64,000 bases of DNA, taken from the NCBI RefSeq assembly GCF_001465345.1, contig NZ_CP013655.1, positions 2,863,336 through 2,927,335 on the forward strand, in the 5' to 3' direction. A model generated the notes under the pieces. It was given only the letters and a program-made list of their open reading frames with translations, did no database searches and was not told where the DNA came from. The stretch comes from Enterococcus rotai. GTDB taxonomy: Bacteria; Bacillota; Bacilli; Lactobacillales; Enterococcaceae. Both the position numbers and the translations under genes were made by a program. Shown piece after piece: positions 8,192-18,102 of the stretch (positions are counted from its first letter, which is position 1; each line of letters opens with the position of its first letter).

Positions 8192-8905
8192 TCACATCCT
8201 AAATACTTTTTTCGATTGTTTTGAAAGAAGAGAAGTGGAAATTAAGGTGCTCAACGCTGTAATCGATAGTACTAAGAAAGAACTCTTTGAGAACGCTCTA
8301 AAAATTGCAGCACCAGGTAAGTTGCTTATTCGTAAGGACAGAAAGTGCGTGTCGGCAGTTGAATCTATTAGTTGACTGCTCGGCGTACTCTCAATTATCA
8401 TCTTAGAGGAGAAAAGTGTCACTCTCTTAATACCTAGTTCATTAGCGAGGATGGGTCTGGCTTGGATTAAAATGTATTCATATGTATGTTGGCAGACACC
8501 AAGAAAAACAGCAGTAACAAGTATGCCAAATGCGATTGGAATAATACTCTCTAAAATGGATTGCTTCATGACGAAACCATTTGAAAATCCCATAATACGC
8601 CATTTCATCATATCTTGTTTTTTTAATTTCAATGAAATAAAGAGTAATAGTGTAATTAAAATTGTCCATAGAACTAACGTAACAACATATAAAGAAGTAT
8701 ATAGTTGCATAATTTTTTGATAATTGAAGTGGTAATCAGTGTTGTTGATTACGGTACTGACTTGGTTGTACAATGATCTTTCTAGATCCTTAAGATTCAG
8801 AATACTCGTTAATAGAAATAGAAAAAGAGCCGAGCAGACACCAATACTAAAAGAAATTTTTTTATGATAAGAAACGCTGGCAAAAGCGTAACGGATGTTT
8901 TTCAA
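8192..8905 (-). CDS. FtsX-like half permease
   Basis: A 237-residue membrane protein with a first helix at about 18-37, an extracellular stretch, two central helices (about 72-92 and 112-135), an extracellular domain and a last helix near 210-228. The outline is that of a small FtsX/MacB-type permease. It starts at TTG 8905 with GAGGTGAA 4-5 nt upstream. It forms an operon with the pseudo-ATPase and converges on the two-component system. The substrate is unknown. Confidence 0.6.
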   Translation of the reverse strand: MKNIRYAFASVSYHKKISFSIGVCSALFLFLLTSILNLKDLERSLYNQVSTVINNTDYHFNYQKIMQLYTSLYVVTLVLWTILITLLLFISLKLKKQDMMKWRIMGFSNGFVMKQSILESIIPIAFGILVTAVFLGVCQHTYEYILIQARPILANELGIKRVTLFSSKMIIESTPSSQLIDSTADTHFLSLRISNLPGAAIFRAFSKSSFLVLSITALSTLISTSLLSKQSKKVFRM

Positions 8906-8959
8906 CTAGGTTCACCTCACTAAACTAAGTATAAAAGAAGAATATGAATAAATTATGAA

Positions 8960-8998
8960 TAAGATATAAAAAAGCTTGAGTAATTTACTCAAGCTTTC
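8960..8998 (-). terminator. Intrinsic terminator of the LTA-synthase-like gene
   Basis: The stem AAAGCTTGAGTAA / TTACTCAAGCTTT (8971-8997) is followed on the minus strand by a T-run, 6 nt after the stop of the LtaS-like gene. Confidence 0.8.
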
Positions 8999-9002
8999 GT
9001 GA

Positions 9003-11120
9003 TTATTTACCAGATTTTAAATAGTCTTGGTAAGTTTCAGTATGGTATTTATCAACGGTAGAAGTATTGTTGTTTTTACTGTAAACACTTGTGGATTTAT
9101 TGCCTTTTTCATCTTCAATTTTTTCTAATTGTTTCAATTGATCTTTGTAATTGTAATCATCCGGATTGACTGGTGTTAATCCGCTATTTGTATAGAAACG
9201 TAGCAAATCACCGTTTGTCGTTTGATCAGACATTGATAACTGTAAATTAGCTTGTTCTTTCAATGCTTTAGCTTCTTGTTTTTCCTGCTCAGTGGGTTCT
9301 TCTAGCAGACGACCAGTAGCAGTTTCATAGATACTAGAGCCTAACATTGTATATTTAGGTGAAACGTAATTACCATTTCTAAATGCAACCAGTTGTGAAT
9401 TGTCTTTAGAGAATAAATCTTGACCCATTTGAATGTAGTTTTTCGTGTCAACACCCATTAAATGTAATAGGGTAGGTAACGCATCGATTTGACCACCATA
9501 CGTATGATTGATTCCGCCATTTGTTTGACCTGGAATATGAATCATATAAGGAACGCGCTGCATGCTTGAATTGTCAAAGTCATTCCAAGTTGATTTTGAT
9601 TTCCCAAGTAATTCCGCTAAGTTCTGGTTTCTAGAAGTCGAAACGCCGTAGTGATCACCATAAAGGACGATTACAGAGTTTTCATACAGACCAGAAGCTT
9701 TTAAATAATTAAAGAATTCTTCAACGGCTTTATCAAGATAGTTCGCTGTAGCAAAATAGCCGTTGATTGTTTCATCAGATGTTTGAGCAATCGGGAATCC
9801 AGCTTCATCATTCGTAAATTGAGAATATGGATAGTGATTTGAAACAGCAATAAATTTAGAGTAAAACGGTTGTTGCAAGTGTTCCAAATATTGAGCCGAT
9901 TGTTGGAAGAACGGTTTATCATGCAGGCCGTATTGGAATGAATTATCTTCATTAACATCATAGTAATTAGCATCAAAGAAATAATTATAACCTAAATGCT
10001 TGTATGTTTCGTTACGGTTCCAGAAGTTACCAGCATTCCCATGGAAGACAGCACTTGTATAACCGGCTTCTTGACCTAAAATAGCAGGAGCTGCTTCAAA
10101 GGTATTTTTACCACCAACTTGAGTGAATAATGAACCTTGATCTAAACCAAATAACGAATTTTCAAACATGGTTTCAGCATCACTTGTTTTTCCTTGACCC
10201 ACTTGGTGGAAGAAATTATCAAAACTATAGGTACTGTTACTGTGATATAAGCTATTGATAAATGGTGTTACAACATGCTCAACACCTTTTTCATCTTTCA
10301 ATTTGTAATCAATCAAAAATTGTTGGAAACTTTCTAAGTGAATATAAATCACATTTTTTCCTTTAGCCATACCAAATGTATCAGGGTTTGGTGCGGCATA
10401 ATGACTTTTGACGTAATCTGAAACAGCGTCCATATCATTTTCACTAGCTTCTGCTCGAACTTGGTTCGTTTGGTAGGTAGTAACACCATCATAAACTGTA
10501 AAAGCGTTTAAGCCTAAAAACTTAACGATATAATCACGAGAGAACTGGCGACCCAATAATTGAGGACGAGCTGTTTCGGCTAATGTTAAGTTTGCGACAA
10601 AAAACAAAGCAGATAACATACTAATTGAAACGGCAACTCGTGCTCTAACAGGACGTTCATCCATTTTGATCTTTTTAGTTAGCAATAAAATACCAATTAT
10701 AATGAAATCAAGCCAATAAAGGACATCGTAGGGTCTAAACAAACGTAAGGCACTTTCGCCAAGTCCGCTAGCAACCTTCCCAGCACCAAGCATTGTATTC
10801 ACCGTAATAAAGTCAGTAAATTCTCTGTAATACACTACATTAGAGAATAGTAGTAACGTCAACAGAAAATACAAGACCATCATCGTAATATAGGAAGCTT
10901 TCTTTCTTCTCACATATAAAGCAATTGCCAATAAGAAAAACGTAGAAGCAATTGGGTTAATAAAGAGAATGAAATATTCAAAAGCATTCTCGATTCTTAA
11001 ATGAAAATCAACTGTATAAGCAAAAATGTTTTTCAACCAAATCAACACAGCCACAAACCCAAAAAGTCCTAAACGCGTGTTTAAAAACTTAGGCATATGT
11101 ATTTTTTTTATAATATTCAA
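9003..11120 (-). CDS. Lipoteichoic acid synthase family protein (LtaS-like)
   Basis: A 705-residue phosphoglycerol transferase. Five N-terminal membrane helices (within residues 15-185) are followed by an extracellular sulfatase-type domain. Glu263 in HLESFQ, Thr312 in GQGKTSDAE and the YGDHYG metal site match the Mn-binding and catalytic residues of LtaS. It would polymerise glycerol phosphate from phosphatidylglycerol outside the membrane. The start is TTG with AAAGGA about 11 nt upstream. The C-terminal about 60 residues are charged and low in complexity. Whether it is the main synthase or a primase-like paralogue cannot be told. Confidence 0.9.
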   Translation of the reverse strand: MNIIKKIHMPKFLNTRLGLFGFVAVLIWLKNIFAYTVDFHLRIENAFEYFILFINPIASTFFLLAIALYVRRKKASYITMMVLYFLLTLLLFSNVVYYREFTDFITVNTMLGAGKVASGLGESALRLFRPYDVLYWLDFIIIGILLLTKKIKMDERPVRARVAVSISMLSALFFVANLTLAETARPQLLGRQFSRDYIVKFLGLNAFTVYDGVTTYQTNQVRAEASENDMDAVSDYVKSHYAAPNPDTFGMAKGKNVIYIHLESFQQFLIDYKLKDEKGVEHVVTPFINSLYHSNSTYSFDNFFHQVGQGKTSDAETMFENSLFGLDQGSLFTQVGGKNTFEAAPAILGQEAGYTSAVFHGNAGNFWNRNETYKHLGYNYFFDANYYDVNEDNSFQYGLHDKPFFQQSAQYLEHLQQPFYSKFIAVSNHYPYSQFTNDEAGFPIAQTSDETINGYFATANYLDKAVEEFFNYLKASGLYENSVIVLYGDHYGVSTSRNQNLAELLGKSKSTWNDFDNSSMQRVPYMIHIPGQTNGGINHTYGGQIDALPTLLHLMGVDTKNYIQMGQDLFSKDNSQLVAFRNGNYVSPKYTMLGSSIYETATGRLLEEPTEQEKQEAKALKEQANLQLSMSDQTTNGDLLRFYTNSGLTPVNPDDYNYKDQLKQLEKIEDEKGNKSTSVYSKNNNTSTVDKYHTETYQDYLKSGK

Positions 11121-11413
11121 AGTAAACGTATCCTTTCTAAAATCAGATCTAAGAGAAAGTAATTTGAAAAATCTCCATTAACTTTCTATACACTCTTCCA
11201 ATTTTACTCTCTCTGTAATTCTATGTCAATTTAAATCAAGATTCTAGCTAGTAAAGTTAATAAAATTTTACTTTTCTTAAGATATCAGAAATTAGATAAT
11301 TGATTCTAGCTAACGACAGGGATCGCTTTTTTTGATATACTAGCCAATGATGTGAATACAAGCAACCAAGCTAATTTTACTGGAAAATCAAATCTGAATT
11401 GAGGATGACATGA

Positions 11414-12586
11414 ATGAATATAACCGTAACAAAAAAATCAGAGAAAAAATTTAAAGGAAGATATCCCCTTATTCAAAAAGAGGACCTTATTACTACGCCT
11501 AAATCATTTTCAGATGAATGGGTCACGTTTATTGATAGTAAAGGTCAATTTATTGCGACAGGCTATCTTGGTGAACAAAATAAAGGAATCGGCTGGTTAG
11601 TCAACTGGCAAGGAAATGTCGATGCAGATTTTTTAGGAAATCTATTTTTAAAAGCTAAAAGTCATCGAGTCGCATATGAACAAGATGAATCAACTTCAGC
11701 TTATCGCGTATTTAATGGAGAAGGGGATGGACTGGGGGGACTGATCATCGACCGTTATGATGATTTTGCCGTATTTTCTTGGTATAACGAAACCTTGTAT
11801 CAAAAAAAAGCAGAAATTATTCGAGCGTTTAAAGCAAGTTTTCCAGAAATCAAAGGGGCATATGAAAAAGTGCGCTTTGCAACCAAATTTTTACCAGAAT
11901 CACAAAAACTATTTGGAGACGATGCTCCTGAGCCACTATTGGTTGTTGAAAATGGGGTAACGTACGCTACTTATTTGAATGATGGTTTGATGACAGGGAT
12001 TTTTCTGGATCAAAAAGAAGTGCGAGGGCGCCTGGTCGACGGGATCGCTGCTGGAAAAACGGTGTTGAACATGTTTAGCTATACAGGGGCATTCTCAGTT
12101 GCTAGTGCAATGGGCGGCTCAAGTACAACAACTAGTGTAGATTTAGCCAAACGTAGTTTACCAAAAACGAAAGAGCAGTTTGAAGTGAATCATTTAGCTG
12201 TGACAGATCAAAAAATCGTAGTAATGGATGTCTTCGATTATTTCAAATATGCTGTCCGAAAGCAATTAAGCTATGATGTGATCGTTCTTGATCCGCCAAG
12301 TTTTGCTCGTAATAAGAAAAAAGTGTTTTCTGTTGCTAAAAATTACGGTGACTTAGTCAAGGATTCTGTAGATATTTTGTCAGATAAAGGCTTATTGATC
12401 GCCTCAACGAATGCTGCGAATATCTCTCTGGAAAAATATAAAAAAATGATTGTTGCAGCATTAGAAGAAAAGCAGGTGAACTATCGATTTAAGGAAACGT
12501 ATCAATTACCAAGTGATTTTAAAACGAATAAACATTTTGAAGAAGGGAACTACCTAAAAGTTTTCTTCATTGAAATAGAAAAATAA
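11414..12586 (+). CDS. Class I rRNA large-subunit methyltransferase, RlmI-like
   Basis: A 390-residue SAM-dependent methyltransferase. The N-terminal PUA-like domain (about 1-75) is followed by a linker and a Rossmann domain with the SAM motif LNMFSYTGAFS (about 217-228) and the catalytic LDPPSFARNKK (about 293-303), typical of cytosine-C5 23S rRNA enzymes. It is monocistronic, with ribosome site GAGGATG and its own terminator. The exact nucleotide target is inferred from the family. Confidence 0.85.
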   Translation: MNITVTKKSEKKFKGRYPLIQKEDLITTPKSFSDEWVTFIDSKGQFIATGYLGEQNKGIGWLVNWQGNVDADFLGNLFLKAKSHRVAYEQDESTSAYRVFNGEGDGLGGLIIDRYDDFAVFSWYNETLYQKKAEIIRAFKASFPEIKGAYEKVRFATKFLPESQKLFGDDAPEPLLVVENGVTYATYLNDGLMTGIFLDQKEVRGRLVDGIAAGKTVLNMFSYTGAFSVASAMGGSSTTTSVDLAKRSLPKTKEQFEVNHLAVTDQKIVVMDVFDYFKYAVRKQLSYDVIVLDPPSFARNKKKVFSVAKNYGDLVKDSVDILSDKGLLIASTNAANISLEKYKKMIVAALEEKQVNYRFKETYQLPSDFKTNKHFEEGNYLKVFFIEIEK

Positions 12587-12588
12587 GG

Positions 12589-12630
12589 AAAAGAGCTTGT
12601 TCTGTAAAAAAAAGAACAAGCTCTTTTCTT
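12589..12630. terminator. Bidirectional terminator
   Basis: A 15-bp stem AAAAGAGCTTGTTCT / AGAACAAGCTCTTTT (12589-12603 with 12613-12627), between the convergent methyltransferase and LysR genes. Confidence 0.85.
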
Positions 12631-13526
12631 TAGTGATAAAACATGTTTTGTGCAAATGGCACAATAAATTCTTTAAAACGTAGAGCAGCTGGTGAAAGAA
12701 AATGATCTTTTTTAGTTGCTAAATAAATATAGCGAGGGAAGAAGTTATCTTTCAAGGTAATTGTTTTAACATTATAGGCAGCGATCGAAGGAATTTTTGG
12801 CATCAAAGCAATTCCGTAGTCATGCGCTACAAAACCAAGCATCGTATGATCCTCCTCAACTTCGCAAACAATCGTCGGTGTAATGGCAGCCGCCGTTAAC
12901 AACTTATCGAGATAAGGGCGCAAACCACTTCGTTCATTAAAATAAACAAAAGGATAATCACTTGTATCCTTTAAAGAAATCGTATCATTTATTGCTAAAG
13001 GGTGATTAATGGGGACAACTAAAACAATCTCTTGTTCAGTCAAAATCTCATAATTAAGTTGTTCATCTTCTTTTAGCTTAGAAGTAATTGCGATATCGAC
13101 ATCCTCTCTTAAAAGCAGATCAGTCATATCTGAGGAATTTCCCTGAAATAAATTGAAGCGAATTTGTTCATTGCCAGGATAAGCTGAAAATTCTTTCATT
13201 AACATAGGAGCTAAAAAAGAGCCAGCTGTATAGATAAAGCCAAAATCAATCAAGCCTTTGTCAGGACTAACCAATTCCTTTAAAGCTCGCTCACCTTTTG
13301 CTAGTTCTTCTAAAGCCGTTGAAACGTACGTATAGAAAAATTTTCCATATTTTGTTAGTTGGATATTTCTACCTCTTTTTTCAAATAACTGTGCATCTAA
13401 TTCTTTTTCTAATTCTGACATAGAATGGCTTAAGTTTGGTTGTGTGGTATTTAATAACTTGGCCGCATGGGTCATGTGCTGAGTGTCTGCTAACATTCTA
13501 AAAAACTCTAATTGCCGCAAATTCAT
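12630..13526 (-). CDS. LysR-family transcriptional regulator of the adjacent shikimate/enoate-reductase cluster
   Basis: A 298-residue regulator with an N-terminal winged helix (MNLRQLEFFRMLADTQHMTHAAKLL, then TQPNLSHSMSELE; about 1-60) and a C-terminal effector-binding domain of the CysB fold. It is transcribed divergently from the enoate-reductase-like gene across a 390-bp intergenic region, the classical arrangement for a LysR activator of its neighbour. The effector is probably a pathway compound such as shikimate or quinate (inference). A near-perfect inverted repeat lies 22 bp upstream of its start. Confidence 0.88.
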   Translation of the reverse strand: MNLRQLEFFRMLADTQHMTHAAKLLNTTQPNLSHSMSELEKELDAQLFEKRGRNIQLTKYGKFFYTYVSTALEELAKGERALKELVSPDKGLIDFGFIYTAGSFLAPMLMKEFSAYPGNEQIRFNLFQGNSSDMTDLLLREDVDIAITSKLKEDEQLNYEILTEQEIVLVVPINHPLAINDTISLKDTSDYPFVYFNERSGLRPYLDKLLTAAAITPTIVCEVEEDHTMLGFVAHDYGIALMPKIPSIAAYNVKTITLKDNFFPRYIYLATKKDHFLSPAALRFKEFIVPFAQNMFYH

Positions 13527-13547
13527 GTGTAAAACTCCTTATCGGTC

Positions 13548-13578
13548 ATTTATTCATAAACACAGTTTATCAATAAAT
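13548..13578. promoter_or_regulatory. Inverted repeat, candidate LysR operator
   Basis: ATTTATTCATAAA (13548-13560) and TTTATCAATAAAT (13566-13578) are inverted copies with one mismatch and a 5-bp spacer. The AT-rich symmetry and position just upstream of the regulator suggest an autoregulatory site shared with the divergent cluster. Confidence 0.45.
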
Positions 13579-13808
13579 TTAGAAATATGCATCACAAATG
13601 TAAAATGAATTCGAGTAGAACTATAAAATATATTTATCTAAAACATAAAAAACATTCATTGGAATTTATCGGTTTGTTGGATTAGAATAAATTTATAGAT
13701 ATTGTGAATAAGGTAACAATAAAAAGCATTGTTTAAATTGTGTTTGTATTTTAGAAAAAGTACCTGTAATTAAAAGAATCAATCAATTTTTTCTACTGCT
13801 TTATCAAA

Positions 13809-13912
13809 AGGAAAATAGGGGAAATAGTTTGTGGTAAAAACAGTACAATCAATTTTTTTCTATTTTCCTGTCAAGGCTGAACGAGCCCGCTACGCTTTTA
13901 AAATTAGGAGGT
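13809..13912 (+). promoter_or_regulatory. Structured 5' leader before the enoate-reductase cluster
   Basis: A 10-bp perfect stem, AGGAAAATAG (13809-13818) with CTATTTTCCT (13860-13869), closes a loop of about 41 nt. It is followed by GTCAAGGCT, a short hairpin (GAGC/GCTT) and AATTAGGAGG. The block at 13860-13878 is identical to bases 3-21 of the window. AATCAATTTTTTCTA at 13781 and again (one T longer) at 13847 forms a direct repeat. The rest of the 13527-13916 gap is AT-rich with no gene. A cis-regulatory RNA is an inference. Confidence 0.5.
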
Positions 13913-13916
13913 AATC

Positions 13917-15974
13917 ATGAATAATTATCAAGCAATCTTTGAACCGTTAACGGTTAAACGGATGACTTTAAAAAATCGTGTGGTGATGCCACCGATGGGG
14001 ACGAATTTCGCCAATATGGATGGGACGTTCAGTATGCAGCATGTTTCTTATTATGAGCAACGTGCTAAGGGTGGAACGGGGTTGATCACGTTAGAAAATG
14101 TGTGTATCGATTATCCAATGGGCACTAATGGAGCTCGTCAATTAAGGATGGACAATGATCAATATATTTCAGGTCTGTGGCATTTTAATGAAAAAATGCA
14201 TGCGTATGGAGCGTGTACTTCCGTTCAAATCAACCATGCTGGAGCTTCGGCTTATGGTCTACGATTAGATGGGGAACAACCAGTTTCAGCGTCGAATATT
14301 CCTTCAAAAAAAGGGAATCCAATCCCACGTCCGTTGACTGAAGAGGAAATTTATGAAATCGTGGAGCGATATGCGGATGGTGCTTTAAGAGCGCAACGTG
14401 CTGGCTTTGATTGTGTAGAAATTCACGCAGGACATTCGTATCTTTTAAGTCAGTTTTTATCTCCTTTATACAATAAACGGACGGATAAATTTGGCGGAAG
14501 CCCAGAAAATCGCGCTCGCTTAACCAAATTAGTTGTTGAAGCTGTTCGAAAAGCAGTGGGTCCTTTTTTCCCGATTTCGCTTCGTTTTAGTGCCGATGAG
14601 CTATTAGAAGGTGGGAATACCTTAGAAGATACGATTGAGATTTTAAGTTATTTTGCAGAAGAAGTCGATATTTTGAATGTTTCAGCTGCATTGAATGATA
14701 GCTTACAATATCAAATCGATAAAATGAACTTGGAAGATGGCTGGCGTGCTTACATGTCGAAAGCTGTTAAAGAACGTTTTCCAGATAAAGTTACTGTAAC
14801 TTCTGGTAATATTCGTAGTCCTAAAAGAGCAACTGAAATTCTTGAATCAGGAGATGCTGATTTATTAGCGATGGGTCGTGGCTTAATTGCTGAGCCAAAT
14901 TGGGTCAATAAAGTTGCCAATGGCCAAGAAGATTTACTAAGAAAATGTATTTCCTGCAATATTGGGTGTGCTGACCATCGAATTGCTAAAGCTCGTCCGA
15001 TGCGCTGTACAGTCAATCCTGATCTTCATTATGAAGATGACTACAAAATGAAGCCTGTTTTACATCCAACGAAAATGGTTGTAATTGGTGGAGGAACTAC
15101 CGGACTTGAAGCTGCTGCTACAGCTGCGGAAGTTGGCGTAAGTGTTGAGCTATTTGAACAAAAAGACTATTTAGGTGGCTTAGGTCACGAAATTGCACGT
15201 TTCCCTGATAAGAAAAGAATCGATGATTTTATTACCTATGAAATCAATCGTTGTAAAGAGCTTGATAATTTAGCGATTCACCTAAATCATGCAGCAACGT
15301 TAGCTGATATTGAAGCAATTGGTCCAGATATTATCGTAAACGCGACTGGAGCAAAACCTTTATTACCACCAATTAATGGATTGAAAGAACAATTAGAGAA
15401 TCCAAACAGAAAAATCTTTTCTATTTTTGATATTTTAGACGACATGTCTAAATTCCAAGAATTTGAAGGAAAAGAAATCGTCGTGATCGGAGGCGGCGCG
15501 GTTGGCTTAGATGTTGTCGAATATTATGCTGAACGTGGTGCAAAAAAAGTTAGTATTGTGGAAATGCAAGGTGAAATCGGGAAAGATCTAGATTTGATTA
15601 CAAAGCTTGCGATGATGGAAATCGTCGAAAAATTCGATGTGGAAGTTCATGTAGAAACAAAATTAACCGAAGTAAAAGAAAATAGTTTCTTAGTTGAAAA
15701 AGATGGCGAAATGATTGAGTTGCCATTTGATTTAGGTTTCGTATGTCTTGGAATGCGTGCAGAAGCACCAATGATTCGTGAATTAGATCAGTATGCAAGA
15801 AAGAATGGGGCTGTCCTGTTAAATATGGGGGATAGTAAAGTAGCTAGACGAATCATGGAAGGAACAAGAGAAGCACGTGACATTTTAAAAACGATTGAAG
15901 TACTAGAAAACACTCGTACACAGAAAATGTTATTTGAACAAACAAAGAGTTTACAAGCAACACAAACTATATAA
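13917..15974 (+). CDS. NADH:flavin oxidoreductase, 2-enoate reductase family
   Basis: A 685-residue multi-domain flavoenzyme. An N-terminal old-yellow-enzyme TIM barrel (about 1-335, FMN) is followed by a 4Fe-4S motif CISCNIGC...C (from residue 344), an FAD-binding Rossmann motif [13 protein letters not shown] (about 383) and a second dinucleotide fold [12 protein letters not shown] (about 520). This is the architecture of 2-enoate reductase, 2,4-dienoyl-CoA reductase and BaiCD-type enzymes, which reduce activated C=C bonds with NAD(P)H. It leads a cluster with shikimate dehydrogenase, an MFS transporter and dehydroquinase. A cyclic hydroaromatic enoate such as a shikimate derivative is a plausible substrate (inference). 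Confidence 0.87.
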   Translation: MNNYQAIFEPLTVKRMTLKNRVVMPPMGTNFANMDGTFSMQHVSYYEQRAKGGTGLITLENVCIDYPMGTNGARQLRMDNDQYISGLWHFNEKMHAYGACTSVQINHAGASAYGLRLDGEQPVSASNIPSKKGNPIPRPLTEEEIYEIVERYADGALRAQRAGFDCVEIHAGHSYLLSQFLSPLYNKRTDKFGGSPENRARLTKLVVEAVRKAVGPFFPISLRFSADELLEGGNTLEDTIEILSYFAEEVDILNVSAALNDSLQYQIDKMNLEDGWRAYMSKAVKERFPDKVTVTSGNIRSPKRATEILESGDADLLAMGRGLIAEPNWVNKVANGQEDLLRKCISCNIGCADHRIAKARPMRCTVNPDLHYEDDYKMKPVLHPTKMVVIGGGTTGLEAAATAAEVGVSVELFEQKDYLGGLGHEIARFPDKKRIDDFITYEINRCKELDNLAIHLNHAATLADIEAIGPDIIVNATGAKPLLPPINGLKEQLENPNRKIFSIFDILDDMSKFQEFEGKEIVVIGGGAVGLDVVEYYAERGAKKVSIVEMQGEIGKDLDLITKLAMMEIVEKFDVEVHVETKLTEVKENSFLVEKDGEMIELPFDLGFVCLGMRAEAPMIRELDQYARKNGAVLLNMGDSKVARRIMEGTREARDILKTIEVLENTRTQKMLFEQTKSLQATQTI

Positions 15975-15990
15975 AGTGAGGGAAATGAAA

Positions 15991-16869
15991 ATGACAGAAA
16001 GAATTGACGGACACACATTATTAATTAGTTTAATTGCAACACCAATTCGTCACAGTCTATCTCCGACAATGCATAATGAAGCTTTTGCTAAGTTAGGGTT
16101 AGATTATGCTTATATGGCGTTTGAAGTAGGAAATGAAGAGTTGAAAGATGCCGTTCAGGGAATTCGTGCATTAGGGATTCGTGGTTCAAATGTTTCAATG
16201 CCGAATAAACAAGCTATTATTCCTTATTTAGACGAACTTTCGCCAGCGGCAAAGTTGGTAGGTGCAGTAAATACAGTAACAAATAAAGATGGAAAAGGTC
16301 ATTTGGTGGGACATGTAACGGATGGAACTGGTGCCATGCGTGCATTGAAAGAAGAGGGTGTAGAAGTCAAAGCTCAAATCGTAACAATGACTGGAGCAGG
16401 TGGTGCAGGAACGGCAATTGCCATTCAAGCGGCCTTAGACGGTGCCAAAGAACTACGTATTTTCAACATAAATGATCAACACTATAAAAATGCAGAAGCA
16501 ACAGTGAAGAAAATTAATGAGAATACCAACTGTACAGCAACCTTAACTGATTTAACTGATCAAGCAGCATTTAAGCAATCAATCAGCGAAAGTAGTATTT
16601 ATATTGATGCGACAGGTGTTGGCATGAAACCTCTACAAGAAGAAAGCCTGATCAACGATCCAGAAGTGATTCGTCCAGATTTAGTTGTCTTTGATGTTGT
16701 CTACATTCCAAAAGAAACAAAATTATTAAAATTTGCTCGTGAACATGGTGCAAAAAAAACGATCAACGGTTTGGGCATGATGCTTTATCAAGGGGCAGAA
16801 GCATTTAAACATTTCACTGGGGAAGATATGCCTGTTGATTATATTAAAGAATTACTATTTAAGGACTAA
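15991..16869 (+). CDS. aroE: Shikimate/quinate dehydrogenase family protein
   Basis: A 292-residue NAD(P)-dependent dehydrogenase. The substrate-binding motif HSLSPTMHN (21-29), lysine 73 in SMPNK, N94 in GAVNTV and D111 in VTDGTG match AroE active-site residues. The nucleotide loop is GAGGAGTA and the C-terminus has [10 protein letters not shown]. It would interconvert 3-dehydroshikimate and shikimate (or dehydroquinate and quinate). ATG 15991 has GTGAGGG about 8 nt upstream; the in-frame ATG at 15985 is too close to it. Its position in a LysR-controlled cluster with a transporter suggests a catabolic role, unlike biosynthetic aroE. Confidence 0.85.
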   Translation: MTERIDGHTLLISLIATPIRHSLSPTMHNEAFAKLGLDYAYMAFEVGNEELKDAVQGIRALGIRGSNVSMPNKQAIIPYLDELSPAAKLVGAVNTVTNKDGKGHLVGHVTDGTGAMRALKEEGVEVKAQIVTMTGAGGAGTAIAIQAALDGAKELRIFNINDQHYKNAEATVKKINENTNCTATLTDLTDQAAFKQSISESSIYIDATGVGMKPLQEESLINDPEVIRPDLVVFDVVYIPKETKLLKFAREHGAKKTINGLGMMLYQGAEAFKHFTGEDMPVDYIKELLFKD

Positions 16870-16882
16870 CAGTTAGGAGAAA

Positions 16883-18088
16883 ATGATGAAAAACAAATAC
16901 ACACCGACCGCCATAGGTCTATATATCAACTACATTGTCCATGGGATGGGCGTTATTATTATTTCTCAAAACCAAAATGCATTGATGACTCAATGGGATA
17001 CAGATTTGATGGGAATTGCTAAAGTTATTTCGATGTTAGGGATTGGACGTTTGATTGCAATTATGATTTCAGGGCGACTATCTGACAAATTTGGGCGTAA
17101 ACCATTTATTTACTTAGGAATGGTGACATATGCCGCTTACTTCTTTGGAATTTTATATAGTCCAAGTGTTGAGTTAGCGATGTTCTTTGCAGTTGTGGCT
17201 GGGATTTCTAATTCATTCTTAGATTCTGGGACTTATCCTGCTTTAATGGAATCATTTCCAAAAACTGCAGGAACTGCAACTGTACTATTAAAAGCATTTA
17301 TTCAAGGAGGACAATTTGCTCTTCCATTGATCATTAAATTTTTAGCCTCAAATCACTTATGGTTTGGTTGGTCATTTATGATCGCTGCAATTTTACTTGG
17401 TGTGAATGCCATTTTCTTATGGAAACAACCATTTCCAGATGCAGATGCAAAACTAGCTGAAGAAACGGAAGAAGCAGTTGGGCAAGCACCAACCGTTAAA
17501 TTTAAATCTAAACCTAAGATGGCGATTGAAGGTGTTGCATTTGTTATTTATGGTTTTATCGCACAAGCGACGTTTTATTTAATCAGCCAATTTATCGGAA
17601 CTTATGGTGAACAAGTGGCAGGGATGGCGCAAACGGATGCAGGTGTGTTAGTTTCATATTATTCGATTGGTTCATTATTATGTGTGGCGTTTACGGCAAT
17701 TATGGCATCAAAAGTTCGTTCAGTTTATCTAGTGGTTATTTATACATTCGTTTCATTTTTAACGATTGCTGTAATGTGGTTGTTCCCGACACCATTAGTT
17801 TGTATGATTGGAGCAGCTTTAGTTGGTTTCTTTGCAGCGGGCGGCGTGTTACAATTAGGATTGACCGTTATGGGAGAAATGTTCCCAGCAGGAAAAGGAA
17901 CCATCACAGGAATTTATTATACATTTGGTAGTATTGCATCATTTGTTATTCCTGTTGCAGCAGCACAAATTGCTAAAACCAACGTACGTGGTATCATGCT
18001 GTTTGATACGATCATAGCTGGTATCGGTTTTGTCTTAGCAGTTATTATATTTATTCGTTATCGTCAAACAATCGATACATCTAAATAG
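16883..18088 (+). CDS. MFS transporter, probable shikimate/quinate-type uptake
   Basis: A 401-residue protein with about twelve membrane segments. The MFS loop motif GRLSDKFGRKP lies between helices 2 and 3, and a cytosolic loop occurs mid-protein (about 185-215). Its place between shikimate dehydrogenase and dehydroquinase, 13 nt after the former, suggests it imports a hydroaromatic acid used by the cluster. The substrate is inferred from neighbours only. Confidence 0.8.
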   Translation: MMKNKYTPTAIGLYINYIVHGMGVIIISQNQNALMTQWDTDLMGIAKVISMLGIGRLIAIMISGRLSDKFGRKPFIYLGMVTYAAYFFGILYSPSVELAMFFAVVAGISNSFLDSGTYPALMESFPKTAGTATVLLKAFIQGGQFALPLIIKFLASNHLWFGWSFMIAAILLGVNAIFLWKQPFPDADAKLAEETEEAVGQAPTVKFKSKPKMAIEGVAFVIYGFIAQATFYLISQFIGTYGEQVAGMAQTDAGVLVSYYSIGSLLCVAFTAIMASKVRSVYLVVIYTFVSFLTIAVMWLFPTPLVCMIGAALVGFFAAGGVLQLGLTVMGEMFPAGKGTITGIYYTFGSIASFVIPVAAAQIAKTNVRGIMLFDTIIAGIGFVLAVIIFIRYRQTIDTSK

Positions 18089-18102
18089 GGAGGATCCATC
18101 AA

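Noticed and set aside
11121-11413. 293-nt gap between the LTA-synthase-like and methyltransferase genes
   Set aside because: AT-rich divergent promoter region; I see no gene, strong hairpin or repeat that deserves its own entry.
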